Shown here: in pieces, positions 1 to 6,081 of the stretch
Numbering within the stretch: position 1 is the stretch's first letter
How the letters are laid out: every line of letters starts with the position of its first letter
NCBI GenBank assembly: GCA_023443345.1
Contig: JAEZUZ010000045.1
Location: forward strand, 1-24,675
DNA: 24,675 nt
From: Bacillota bacterium
GTDB lineage: Bacteria; Bacillota; Clostridia; Peptostreptococcales; Acidaminobacteraceae
Reading direction: 5' to 3'
Made by a program: the position numbers and the translations under genes
The notes under the pieces: model-generated
The model's input: the letters and a program-made list of their open reading frames with translations, nothing else
What the model was told of the DNA's origin: nothing
Databases searched by the model: none

Positions 1-874
1 GGCAAAATCTACAGGTCAAGTTCTAATTTTTGATGGTTTCCTAAAAGTTCTTTCAAATAAGAAGGCAAAGGATCAGATTTTACCATCACTTTCTGAAAAT
101 GATGAATTTATAACTAACAAAGTAATAAAAGAACAGAAATTTACACAACCTCCTTCAAGATATACAGAAGCTCTTCTAATTAAAGAGATGGAAGACAATG
201 GAATTGGACGACCAAGCACATATGCTCCAACAATTACTACACTAACAGCTAGACACTACATAGTTAAAAAGCAAAAGAGTATATATATAACAGAAATTGG
301 CGATATAACAGATAAATTAATGCAGGAATATTTCAGTCCTATAATTCAGATTGATTTTACTGCTGAACTTGAAAAAAACTTAGATAAAATTAGCCATGAA
401 AATGACAACTGGCAAGATGTTATAAGAGAATTCTACAATCCATTTAATGAACTTCTCACTAAAGCTGAAGAGAATATGCAGAAGATAAATCTTGATGAAG
501 TTACTGATATTAAGTGTGATAAATGTGGCGCTCCAATGTTAAAGAAAAAGACACTTAAAGGTGAATTTTTAGGCTGTAGTAACTATCCTGAATGTACTAA
601 TATTAAACCAATTCTAAAGAAAATAGGAATTAAATGTCCTAAGTGCGGGAATGGAGAAATAGTTGAAAAGAAGACAAAGAAATTGAAAACTTTTTGGAGC
701 TGTGATCAATATCCAAAATGTGACTTTGCTTCATGGAATAAGCCTATTGATAGAAAATGTCCAGAGTGTGGATCGCTTCTAGCAGAGGGAAATAATAAAA
801 TGTCAGCATTTATAGTGTGTACAAATAACATCTGTAATTATAGGGAGAAGAAAAATCCAAATAATGACAAATAG
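1..874 (+). CDS. topA: DNA topoisomerase I, C-terminal part (5' end outside window)
   Basis: Type IA topoisomerase that relaxes negative supercoils behind moving polymerases. The frame is open from base 2, so the gene begins before the window; the ATG at 188 is internal. About 290 residues are visible. They begin inside the catalytic toroid: the segment PPSRYTEALLIKEMEDNGIG followed by RPSTYAPTI is the highly conserved end of the type IA core. Three C-terminal four-cysteine zinc ribbons follow, near bases 512-600, 632-722 and 757-842, each starting CxxC (CDKC, CPKC, CPEC). Such repeats are typical of bacterial TopA tails and bind single-stranded DNA. The active-site tyrosine lies upstream and cannot be checked. 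The stop is TAG at 872-874. No terminator separates topA from the next promoter, whose -35 box lies inside the last topA codons, so readthrough would meet the T-box terminator downstream. Confidence 0.96.
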   Translation, partial: AKSTGQVLIFDGFLKVLSNKKAKDQILPSLSENDEFITNKVIKEQKFTQPPSRYTEALLIKEMEDNGIGRPSTYAPTITTLTARHYIVKKQKSIYITEIGDITDKLMQEYFSPIIQIDFTAELEKNLDKISHENDNWQDVIREFYNPFNELLTKAEENMQKINLDEVTDIKCDKCGAPMLKKKTLKGEFLGCSNYPECTNIKPILKKIGIKCPKCGNGEIVEKKTKKLKTFWSCDQYPKCDFASWNKPIDRKCPECGSLLAEGNNKMSAFIVCTNNICNYREKKNPNNDK

Positions 875-892
875 TTAATTTTGTGCTATAAT
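864..892 (+). promoter_or_regulatory. Sigma-A type promoter of the hisS-aspS operon
   Basis: A -35 box ATGACA (864-869, one mismatch to TTGACA) is separated by 17 bp from a perfect -10 box TATAAT (887-892). The -10 is preceded by TGC, giving an extended -10. Transcription would start near 898-900, just before the T-box leader. The -35 overlaps the end of topA. Confidence 0.85.
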
Positions 893-898
893 TTAAAA

Positions 899-1086
899 AA
901 TAAATATTGATTGAGAAGGAGTAATTATTAATAGTCTTAAGAGAGCTATTGTATGGTGAGAAATAGTGGCGATATAATAATGAAGACATCTCGTATAATC
1001 GTAGTCTAAATTAAGTGGGAATTTCCAATTAGGGTGGCAACGCGGGTATTACTCGTCCCTAAGTGTAAATTCTCTTTTTATTTTAA
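899..1086 (+). promoter_or_regulatory. T-box leader with aspartate (GAC) specifier
   Basis: A tRNA-sensing leader upstream of hisS-aspS. The T-box core AGGGTGGCAACGCGGG lies at 1031-1046, with its partner CGTCCCT at 1054-1060. Stem I can be folded by eye: base GAGA (913-916) with TCTC (989-992); middle helix ATTATTA (924-930) with TAATAAT (975-981); distal stem CTATT (946-950) with AATAG (962-966), capped by a loop containing TGGTGAGA. The internal specifier loop has AGGAGTA (917-923) on the 5' side and GAAGACA (982-988) on the 3' side. This is the usual GAA-codon-A arrangement and places GAC (Asp) at 985-987. AAATT (1008-1012) and AATTT (1020-1024) can form a small stem III. By family knowledge, uncharged tRNA(Asp) would pair with GAC and with the TGGC bulge, allowing readthrough when aspartyl-tRNA is scarce. 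Whether His-tRNA is also sensed is not shown. Confidence 0.93.
1017..1084 (+). terminator. T-box regulated intrinsic terminator
   Basis: The arms 1017-1034 and 1057-1074 pair with only two internal mismatches (GAATTT, CA, TTAGGG against CCCTAA, TG, AAATTC), followed by the T-rich tract TCTTTTTATTTT (1073-1084). Unusually, the AGGG/CCCT pairs of this helix are the same ones used by the antiterminator. Exclusion would therefore have to come from the outer part of the helix, which competes with stem III for bases 1020-1024. Confidence 0.75.
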
Positions 1087-1099
1087 ATGAGAGGTATAT

Positions 1100-2395
1100 A
1101 TGAACAAACCAAAGGGAACACGTGATTTTTTACCTGAAGATATGAGAAATCTATTAAAGTTAGAAGAAAAATTTAGAAAGATAAGCTCACTTTATGGATT
1201 TGAAGAAATCAGAACTCCAACATTTGAAAGTACAGCACTTTTTCAAAGGGGAGTAGGAGATTCAACTGATATAGTAAGAAAAGAAATGTTTCAAGTAATA
1301 AGCAGAGCCAACATGGATAAGTATGCAAAAGGAGAATATGATTTAGTAAAAAAGGGATTTACTTTAAAACCAGAAGGCACAGCAGGAATAGTTAGAAGTT
1401 TTATTGAGAACAAGATGTATGCTCAAACCCTGCCAGCAAGACTTAGATATATTTCAAACTTTTTTAGAAATGAGCAGCCACAAGCAGGAAGATTTAGAGA
1501 ATTTACACAATTTGGACTTGAAATACTTGGAAGTCAGTCAGCATCTACAGATGCAGATATTATTACTTGTGTAGATCACTTTTTTAAATCCTTAGGTCTT
1601 AAAAACTATAAAATCGAAATAAATTCAATAGGTTGCCCAAAGTGTAGACCAGCATACCATAAGACTTTAATTGAGTTTTTAAATAAAAACTATGATGGAC
1701 TTTGTCCTGATTGTCATCAGAGGATGAAAACCAATCCTATGAGAGTTCTTGACTGTAAAAATAAAATGTGTCAGGAAACATTAAAGGATCACCCAATTAT
1801 TTTAGATTATCTATGTGATGAATGTTCAGATCACTTTAGTAAAGTTCAGAGCATATTAAAGGCAAATGAGGTTGATTTTGTTATAAATCCAAAGATTGTT
1901 AGAGGCCTTGATTATTATACTAAGACAGCCTTTGAAGTATCTTCAACAGATATTGGAGCACAGTCTGCTGTTGGAGGCGGTGGAAGATATGACAACTTAG
2001 TTGAGTCTTTAGGCGGTCCAGAAACTCCTGCAGTAGGGTGTGCAATTGGAGCTGATAGACTTATGATGATGTGTCAAGCCCAAAATATATTTGATTCAGA
2101 AATTAAAAGAGAGGCAATATTAATATATCCTCTAGATATTAAGTTTGAACATGAAGTTTATAAATTACAAAATAAATTGAGATATGAAGGCTTCTCTGTA
2201 AGCACTGATTCAATTACAAAGAGCTTCAAAGCTACAATGAAATATGCCGATAAGAAGAATTTTAAATTTATAGTTTTTATTGGAGAAGATGAAATCAACA
2301 ATAGCTACTATACTATTAAAAACTTAGATACAGGTGAGCAAGAAAAATTAGATTTTAATCAACTTGTAAATTTTTTAGGAGAGAAATATGAATAG
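1100..2395 (+). CDS. hisS: Histidine--tRNA ligase
   Basis: Class II synthetase that charges tRNA(His) in the cytoplasm. The 431-residue length is normal. Visible landmarks in order: motif 1 region starting KPKGTRDFLPEDM; motif 2 with FFRNEQPQAGRFREFTQFG; the histidine-specific RGLDYYTKTAFEV; and motif 3 in GGGGRYDNL...GCAIGADRLMM. The C-terminal part is the anticodon-binding domain. The insertion before the HisA motif carries four cysteine pairs (CPKC, CPDC, CKNKMC, CDEC); similar cysteine-rich inserts occur in other clostridial HisRS and may hold zinc. The start is set by GAGAGG at 1089-1094, five bases before the ATG. It is the first gene of the T-box operon and overlaps aspS by 8 bp, so the two enzymes are almost certainly co-expressed. 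Confidence 0.98.
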   Translation: MNKPKGTRDFLPEDMRNLLKLEEKFRKISSLYGFEEIRTPTFESTALFQRGVGDSTDIVRKEMFQVISRANMDKYAKGEYDLVKKGFTLKPEGTAGIVRSFIENKMYAQTLPARLRYISNFFRNEQPQAGRFREFTQFGLEILGSQSASTDADIITCVDHFFKSLGLKNYKIEINSIGCPKCRPAYHKTLIEFLNKNYDGLCPDCHQRMKTNPMRVLDCKNKMCQETLKDHPIILDYLCDECSDHFSKVQSILKANEVDFVINPKIVRGLDYYTKTAFEVSSTDIGAQSAVGGGGRYDNLVESLGGPETPAVGCAIGADRLMMMCQAQNIFDSEIKREAILIYPLDIKFEHEVYKLQNKLRYEGFSVSTDSITKSFKATMKYADKKNFKFIVFIGEDEINNSYYTIKNLDTGEQEKLDFNQLVNFLGEKYE

Positions 2396-4142
2396 AACAC
2401 ACTATGCAGGTAGTTTAAGAATAGAAGATGTCAATAAAGAAGTTGTACTTTGTGGTTGGGTTCACAAAAAGAGAAATTTGGGTTCTCTTGTTTTTATAGA
2501 TATTAGAGATAGAGAAGGTATTGCACAATTATTATTTGATGAAAATACTGATAAAGAAATAAACGATATGCTTGCATCTATAGGAAGAGAATATGTAATC
2601 GAAGTAAGGGGAAAGGTGCAAGAAAGATCACAAAAAAATACTTCTATACCAACTGGAGAGGTTGAAGTAAAAGTTGATGAACTAAAGATATTAAGTACTA
2701 GTGAGGTTCCTCCAATTCACATTGAAGAAGATGATAATGCAGCTGATTCACTTAAACTAAAGTATAGATATCTAGATTTAAGGAAAAAGAGTATGACCGA
2801 TACATTAAGGCTTAGATCTAGACTTAACTCAATATTGAGAAATGAACTTTTAGAAAAGGGATTTGTAGAGGTTGAAACACCTATCTTAAATAAATCTACA
2901 CCTGAAGGAGCAAGAGACTATCTTGTTCCAAGTAGAGTAAATCAAGGGGAATTTTATGCACTTCCACAGTCTCCTCAGATATTTAAACAACTTTTGATGA
3001 TATCTGGACTTGATAGATATTTCCAAATTGCAAAATGCTTTAGAGATGAGGATTTAAGAGCAGATAGACAGCCAGAATTTACACAACTTGATATCGAAAT
3101 GAGCTTTGTAAGCCAAGAAGATGTTCTAAGTCTTGGCGAATCTCTTATGGTCAAAGTATTTAGAGAATTAAAAGGAATTGAATTAAAAAGGCCTTTTAAG
3201 AAGCTTAAGTATAGTGATGCTATTAGAATCTATGGAAGTGATAAACCTGATGATAGATTTGCTTTAGAGCTTCTTGAATTAAATGATGTATTTAAAAATA
3301 GTGAGTTCACTCTTTTCTCTAGTGCTATAGAAAGGGGAGAGCACGTAGGTGCCATTTTCTTAGAAGGAAGAGAACTATTTAGCAAAAAAGGTTTAAAAAA
3401 TCTAGAGAAAAAGGCAAAAGTATTTGGTGCAAAGGGATTAGCTACTTTTATAATTGATGATCAAGAAATAGATGGAAGTATTGCAAAGTTTTTAAACATT
3501 GAAGAAATTGATAAATTAAGAGAAATTGCACAAAATAAGAATGGATATTTCTTCTTTATTGTTGATAATTATAGAAAAGCAAAAAATATACTTGGAAATC
3601 TAAGAAATCACTTTGGCAAAGAATTAAATATGTATGATCCTCAAGAAATATCATTTATATGGATAGTTGATTTTCCAGCATTTATGTATGATGAAGAAGA
3701 AGGAAGATGGGTTAGTGAACACCATCCATTTACTCAATTAAAGGAAGAGGATATTCCTAAGATGAAGACAAATCCATCAGAAGTACTAGCTAATTGTTAT
3801 GACCTAGTTCTCAATGGATATGAACTTGTAAGTGGATCTATTCGTATACATGATAGTAAATTGCAAGCAGAAGTATTTAATTTCTTAGGTATAAGTGAAG
3901 AAGAACAGCAACAGAGATTTGGCTTCTTTATTGAGGCACTTAAATATGGTACACCTCCACATGGTGGGCTTGCATTTGGACTTGATAGATTGATGATGAT
4001 ATTAAAGGGTACAGATGTAATTAAGGATGTAGTTGCATTTCCTAAGACATTAAATGCAAGATGTCTTATGAGTTCAGCACCATCTACTGTTGATAAATCA
4101 CAACTTGATGAATTAAATATTATGTTGAAAGAAGAAAAATGA
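2388..4142 (+). CDS. aspS: Aspartate--tRNA ligase, probably discriminating
   Basis: Class IIb synthetase that charges tRNA(Asp). The 584 residues show an N-terminal OB-fold anticodon-binding domain (about 1-105), motif 2 (FRDEDLRADRQPEFTQLD, about 218-235), the bacterial GAD insertion in the middle, and the C-terminal core with HHPFTQLKEED, GSIRIHD and motif 3 GGLAFGLDRLMMI. In the anticodon-binding domain the residue after RN is Leu31 and Lys83 follows in QKN. As I remember published work, these positions match E. coli discriminating AspRS rather than the His/Gly pair of the non-discriminating Pseudomonas enzyme, so this enzyme probably charges only tRNA(Asp). That point is inference. The start has AGGAGAG at 2377-2383, inside the end of hisS. 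The stop overlaps the next gene by 4 bp (ATGA). Confidence 0.98.
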   Translation: MNRTHYAGSLRIEDVNKEVVLCGWVHKKRNLGSLVFIDIRDREGIAQLLFDENTDKEINDMLASIGREYVIEVRGKVQERSQKNTSIPTGEVEVKVDELKILSTSEVPPIHIEEDDNAADSLKLKYRYLDLRKKSMTDTLRLRSRLNSILRNELLEKGFVEVETPILNKSTPEGARDYLVPSRVNQGEFYALPQSPQIFKQLLMISGLDRYFQIAKCFRDEDLRADRQPEFTQLDIEMSFVSQEDVLSLGESLMVKVFRELKGIELKRPFKKLKYSDAIRIYGSDKPDDRFALELLELNDVFKNSEFTLFSSAIERGEHVGAIFLEGRELFSKKGLKNLEKKAKVFGAKGLATFIIDDQEIDGSIAKFLNIEEIDKLREIAQNKNGYFFFIVDNYRKAKNILGNLRNHFGKELNMYDPQEISFIWIVDFPAFMYDEEEGRWVSEHHPFTQLKEEDIPKMKTNPSEVLANCYDLVLNGYELVSGSIRIHDSKLQAEVFNFLGISEEEQQQRFGFFIEALKYGTPPHGGLAFGLDRLMMILKGTDVIKDVVAFPKTLNARCLMSSAPSTVDKSQLDELNIMLKEEK

Positions 4143-4510
4143 AAGCAAAAGTTTTAGGATATGAAAATTCAATGATTAAGGCAGTAGCACTTCAAGAAGA
4201 TAAGTGTCAGGGCTGTTCTCATTGTGGTTCTAAAGTTGAAGGAAAGATAATATATGTCAAAAGTGACAAATTTGAACCTATAAACTCTATTATAGAAATA
4301 GAAATGGATACTAAGTATTTAATACTTGCAGCATTTCTAATGTTTGGAGTTCCTGTGATACTTCTTATTTTAGGAATCTCATTAATAGAAGATATAGGAG
4401 TATATATTTCATTTTTAACAATTGCAATATATTACTTTATAATACATAGACTTAATTCATACTTTTTTAAAACTGGTAAATTTATGGCACATGTTTTAAA
4501 GGAAAACTAA
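4139..4510 (+). CDS. RseC/MucC-like two-TM membrane protein with a CxxCxxC motif
   Basis: A 123-residue protein with the layout of the RseC (SoxR-reducing system) family. A short soluble N-terminal part carries C23, C26 and C29 (KCQGCSHCG). Two adjacent membrane segments follow, about 60-83 and 86-103, and then a basic tail. In proteobacteria RseC affects sigma-E signalling and SoxR reduction; in Clostridia relatives are widespread but of unclear role, and a redox or iron-sulfur function for the cysteines is only a suggestion. It overlaps aspS by 4 bp (ATGA) and abuts rarA with no gap, so it should be part of the Asp-T-box operon. The Shine-Dalgarno is weak (GAAAGAAG), which suggests translational coupling to aspS. 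Family assignment is fairly firm, function is not. Confidence 0.8.
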   Translation: MKAKVLGYENSMIKAVALQEDKCQGCSHCGSKVEGKIIYVKSDKFEPINSIIEIEMDTKYLILAAFLMFGVPVILLILGISLIEDIGVYISFLTIAIYYFIIHRLNSYFFKTGKFMAHVLKEN

Positions 4511-5809
4511 ATGGATCTATTTACATATATGTATGATAAAAGTGCAGAAGATGTTAAACCTTTAGCTCAGAGAATGAAGCCTGTTACATTAGATGATTTT
4601 TATGGTCAAGAGGAAGTTGTTGGAGTTGATAGCCTTTTAAGGAAGATGATTTTATCTGATAAATTAACTTCTATTATATTATATGGACCTCCTGGAGTGG
4701 GAAAGACCTCCCTTGCTAATATTATTAGCAATATGACAATGACAAATTTTGTAAGTATCAATGCTGTATTTTCTGGAGTTAAAGAATTAAAAGAGATAAT
4801 TAATCAGGCAAAAGAAATTTTAAGCACACATGGAATTAAAACAACTTTATTTATTGACGAAATTCATAGATTTAATAAGTCACAGCAAGATGCACTTTTA
4901 TATCATGTAGAGCAGGGAATTATAACTTTAATTGGAGCTACTACTGAAAATCCATACTATGAAATCAATAATGCTTTAATATCTAGATCTCAGGTATTTG
5001 AATTAAAAAAATTAGACGATCAAGCTATAAGAAAAATTATAGAAAATGCAATTGATAATGATCAAATTCTAAAAGAATATAAAAAGGAAATAGATAGTAA
5101 GGCAATAGAATTTATTGTTGAAAATTCACAATCTGATGCTAGAAAAGCTCTAAATCTTCTTGAATTGTCCTATGTAACATCAACTACTAATATAATAGAA
5201 ATAGATGATGTATTTAAATTAGTGCAATCTAAATCGTTGATGTATGATAAAAATGGCAATATGCACTATGATTTGATAAGTGCTTTTATAAAAAGCGTAA
5301 GAGGAAGTGACCCAGATGCAGCAATTTATTATTTAGCACAGATGTTGCTTTCAGGAGAAGATGTCAAATTTATAGCAAGAAGATTGGTTATATTAGCTAG
5401 TGAAGACATAGGATTAGCAGATCCACAGGCATTAGTATATGCAAATAGTGCATTTGAGGCTGTAAACAAAATAGGAATGCCAGAAGCCAGAATAATCCTA
5501 TCTCAGATTACTATATATTTATCACTTACAAATAAATCAAATAGTGCATATCTAGCGATTGACAGTGCTATGGATTATATCAAAAACAATAAATCAAGGG
5601 ATGTACTTTATTACTTGGAAGATCAGACAAAGAGGAGACTAGAAAATAAAAATATAGAGTATAAATATCCTCATGACTATAAAAACAATTATGTAGAGCA
5701 GAGATATTTACCTGAATCAGTAGAAGAGAAATTTTATAACTATCAAGAAAATGTTTTAGAAAAAGAGCTAGTGGATAAATATATAAAAAGGAGAAATCAA
5801 AATGAATGA
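4511..5809 (+). CDS. rarA: Replication-associated recombination protein A (AAA+ ATPase)
   Basis: RarA (MgsA/YrvN, related to eukaryotic WRNIP1) acts at stalled replication forks and ssDNA-duplex junctions. In 432 residues I see Walker A GPPGVGKTS (59-67), Walker B LFIDEIHRF (113-121), sensor 1 GATTENP (142-148) and a probable arginine finger in SRS (Arg159). The C-terminal half has the clamp-loader-like helical and tetramerisation regions, including DPDAAIYYLAQML and the LARRL-like FIARRLVILASEDIGLADP block typical of the family. The length is normal. The ATG directly follows the TAA of the RseC-like gene, with AAAGGA at 4498-4503 as ribosome binding site. The last codons overlap the start of the small gene downstream. 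It sits fourth in the hisS operon. Confidence 0.96.
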   Translation: MDLFTYMYDKSAEDVKPLAQRMKPVTLDDFYGQEEVVGVDSLLRKMILSDKLTSIILYGPPGVGKTSLANIISNMTMTNFVSINAVFSGVKELKEIINQAKEILSTHGIKTTLFIDEIHRFNKSQQDALLYHVEQGIITLIGATTENPYYEINNALISRSQVFELKKLDDQAIRKIIENAIDNDQILKEYKKEIDSKAIEFIVENSQSDARKALNLLELSYVTSTTNIIEIDDVFKLVQSKSLMYDKNGNMHYDLISAFIKSVRGSDPDAAIYYLAQMLLSGEDVKFIARRLVILASEDIGLADPQALVYANSAFEAVNKIGMPEARIILSQITIYLSLTNKSNSAYLAIDSAMDYIKNNKSRDVLYYLEDQTKRRLENKNIEYKYPHDYKNNYVEQRYLPESVEEKFYNYQENVLEKELVDKYIKRRNQNE

Positions 5810-5969
5810 ATTACTAAAAAAGGCGGCCATAACAAAAGGAATAAAAATCCTTCCAATTAAACCTATAGTAATAACAATACTCTCAATACTTTTAATATTT
5901 ATTTCAGCTATAGCAACATTATTTATAGCAGATGCTACTATTGATGATAGCGAATTAGGATCACATTAG
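5802..5969 (+). CDS. 55-residue single-TM membrane peptide, unknown function
   Basis: A short frame that starts inside the end of rarA (8-bp overlap) and runs to TAG at 5967-5969. It has a strong Shine-Dalgarno, AAAAAGGAG ending at 5793, eight bases before the ATG, and this is the main reason to believe it. The peptide begins MNELLKKAAITKGIKILPIK, a basic N-terminus that would stay inside by the positive-inside rule. One strongly hydrophobic segment follows, about residues 21-43 (PIVITILSILLIFISAIATL then FIA), and then a short acidic tail (DATIDDSE). There is no signal-peptidase or lipobox motif that I trust. Its last codons form the 5' arm of the operon terminator. I do not recognise a family. 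It could be a conserved accessory peptide of the operon or a lineage-specific one. Confidence 0.72.
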   Translation: MNELLKKAAITKGIKILPIKPIVITILSILLIFISAIATLFIADATIDDSELGSH

Positions 5970-5980
5970 TGATCCTTTTT
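5958..5980 (+). terminator. Terminator of the hisS operon, inside the last codons of the small gene
   Basis: A perfect 7-bp stem GGATCAC (5958-5964) / GTGATCC (5969-5975), with a four-base loop ATTA, is followed by TTTTT (5976-5980). The stop codon of the 55-residue gene lies across the loop and the 3' arm. Confidence 0.92.
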
Positions 5981-5996
5981 AATTTTCTATTATATA

Positions 5997-6025
5997 TTGA
6001 CAAATCAGAAAAGAGGTAGTACTAT
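5997..6025 (+). promoter_or_regulatory. Promoter of the tyrosine recombinase gene
   Basis: A perfect -35 TTGACA (5997-6002) is followed after 17 bp by TACTAT (6020-6025, four of six matches to TATAAT). It lies just after the upstream terminator and predicts a transcript starting near 6031-6033, right at the edge of the inverted repeat. Confidence 0.65.
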
Positions 6026-6033
6026 TAAAATAT

Positions 6034-6067
6034 AACTATTCCTTAAATGTATATTTTGGGAATAGTT
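6034..6067 (+). repeat. dif-like inverted repeat upstream of the Xer recombinase
   Basis: The outer arms AACTATTCC (6034-6042) and GGAATAGTT (6059-6067) are perfect inverted repeats. Read as a Xer site, the element is an 11-bp left arm TATTCCTTAAA (6037-6047), a 6-bp centre TGTATA (6048-6053) and an 11-bp right arm TTTTGGGAATA (6054-6064); 9 of 11 arm positions are symmetric. As I recall the E. coli dif site, TGTATA is also its central hexamer. In streptococci and lactococci the dif site lies directly upstream of xerS, as here. The element could instead be, or also be, an mRNA hairpin or an operator, because it lies between the predicted start site and the Shine-Dalgarno AGGAG (6071-6075). 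Confidence 0.55.
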
Positions 6068-6081
6068 CTTAGGAGTAAAAT

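Noticed and set aside
188..190. ATG at 188 as the start of a short zinc-ribbon protein
   Set aside because: The frame is open to the window edge, and the upstream residues match the conserved topoisomerase I core, so this is an internal methionine.
987..989. CAT, a histidine codon, overlapping the GAC specifier in the T-box leader
   Set aside because: It runs into the base helix of stem I (TCTC 989-992), whereas GAC sits fully in the internal loop in the normal GAA-codon-A context. Histidine sensing is not supported by the fold.
1620..1860. Cysteine-rich stretch of HisRS as an inserted foreign zinc-finger domain
   Set aside because: The same cysteine pairs occur in HisRS of other Clostridia as far as I recall, so it is a lineage feature rather than an insertion.
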